Assembly (NCBI GenBank): GCA_009774765.1
Contig: VSOK01000104.1
Location: 1 to 23,420 of the forward strand
Source of the DNA: Bacteroidales bacterium
GTDB taxonomy: Bacteria; Bacteroidota; Bacteroidia; Bacteroidales; UBA932
DNA length: 23,420 nucleotides
Direction of reading: 5' to 3'
The notes under the pieces were generated by a model. The model saw only the letters and a list, made by a program, of their open reading frames with translations, was not told the DNA's origin and did not search any database. The translations under genes and the position numbers were made by a program. Shown one piece after another: positions 23,385 through 23,420 of this stretch; within the stretch, counting starts at the first letter, position 1; each line of letters opens with the position of its first letter.

Positions 23385-23420
23385 TTTTATAACTTTTATT
23401 CCTTAAATATTTAATTTTTT

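Noticed and set aside
1..23420. tRNA, rRNA, CRISPR array, insertion sequence or integrase
   Set aside because: No cloverleaf, no regularly spaced repeats, and no transposase or recombinase motifs found by reading both strands.

Overview
The window looks like a chromosomal segment of a Bacteroidales bacterium, probably a gut Muribaculaceae or Prevotellaceae relative. Three things point there: a near-consensus Bacteroidetes promoter (TTTG, 19-base spacer, TAGTTTTG), a C10 (streptopain/interpain-like) cysteine protease with a type IX secretion-like C-terminal tail, and the gene content of the surface-polysaccharide cluster. The species cannot be fixed from the sequence alone.

Left edge (1-439): the GC-rich 3' end of a nucleotide-sugar (UDP-glucose 6-) dehydrogenase, followed by a weak terminator. 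Middle (about 665-16096): a low-GC polysaccharide biosynthesis cluster on the + strand. It opens with four genes joined by 4-base stop/start overlaps or a homopolymer break: a NeuD/PglD-like acyltransferase split at a G7 tract, an ATP-grasp ligase, an SDR epimerase/dehydratase and a calcineurin-like phosphoesterase. Next come a WecE aminotransferase, a hexapeptide acyltransferase and a WecF-type transferase, which together indicate a TDP-Fuc4NAc branch. A Wzx flippase, a GT2, UDP-galactopyranose mutase with a galactofuranosyltransferase-like GT2, an EpsG/Wzy-type polymerase, two GT4 enzymes, one more GT2 and a serine-acetyltransferase-like protein follow. The expected product is a lipid-linked repeat unit with Fuc4NAc and galactofuranose, O-/N-acylated, flipped by Wzx and polymerised by the EpsG-like protein.

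Right flank of the cluster (16097-17925): a scar region. It holds a broken reading frame with a possible PD-(D/E)xK-like signature, further remnants, and an intact two-gene unit with its own strong promoter (a two-TM membrane protein and an overlapping 119-residue soluble protein). It closes with a second, diverged copy of the 3' end of the preceding GT2 gene. The GT2 tail therefore occurs as a direct repeat on both sides of a roughly 2.2 kb accessory cassette. This cassette is the best candidate for an undescribed system here. A terminator and an XRE-family regulator end the + strand block.

Right part (18586-23295, - strand): after a 26-bp perfect hairpin serving as a bidirectional terminator lies a two-gene secreted-protein operon, an FN3-domain surface protein followed by the C10 protease. 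Both are interrupted: a frameshift near 22935 and an in-frame TGA at 19312-19314. Three separate breaks in the window (G7 at 847, A5 at 16303, AA at about 22943) would each be repaired by one extra base in a homopolymer. Residual long-read error is therefore a serious alternative to biological inactivation.
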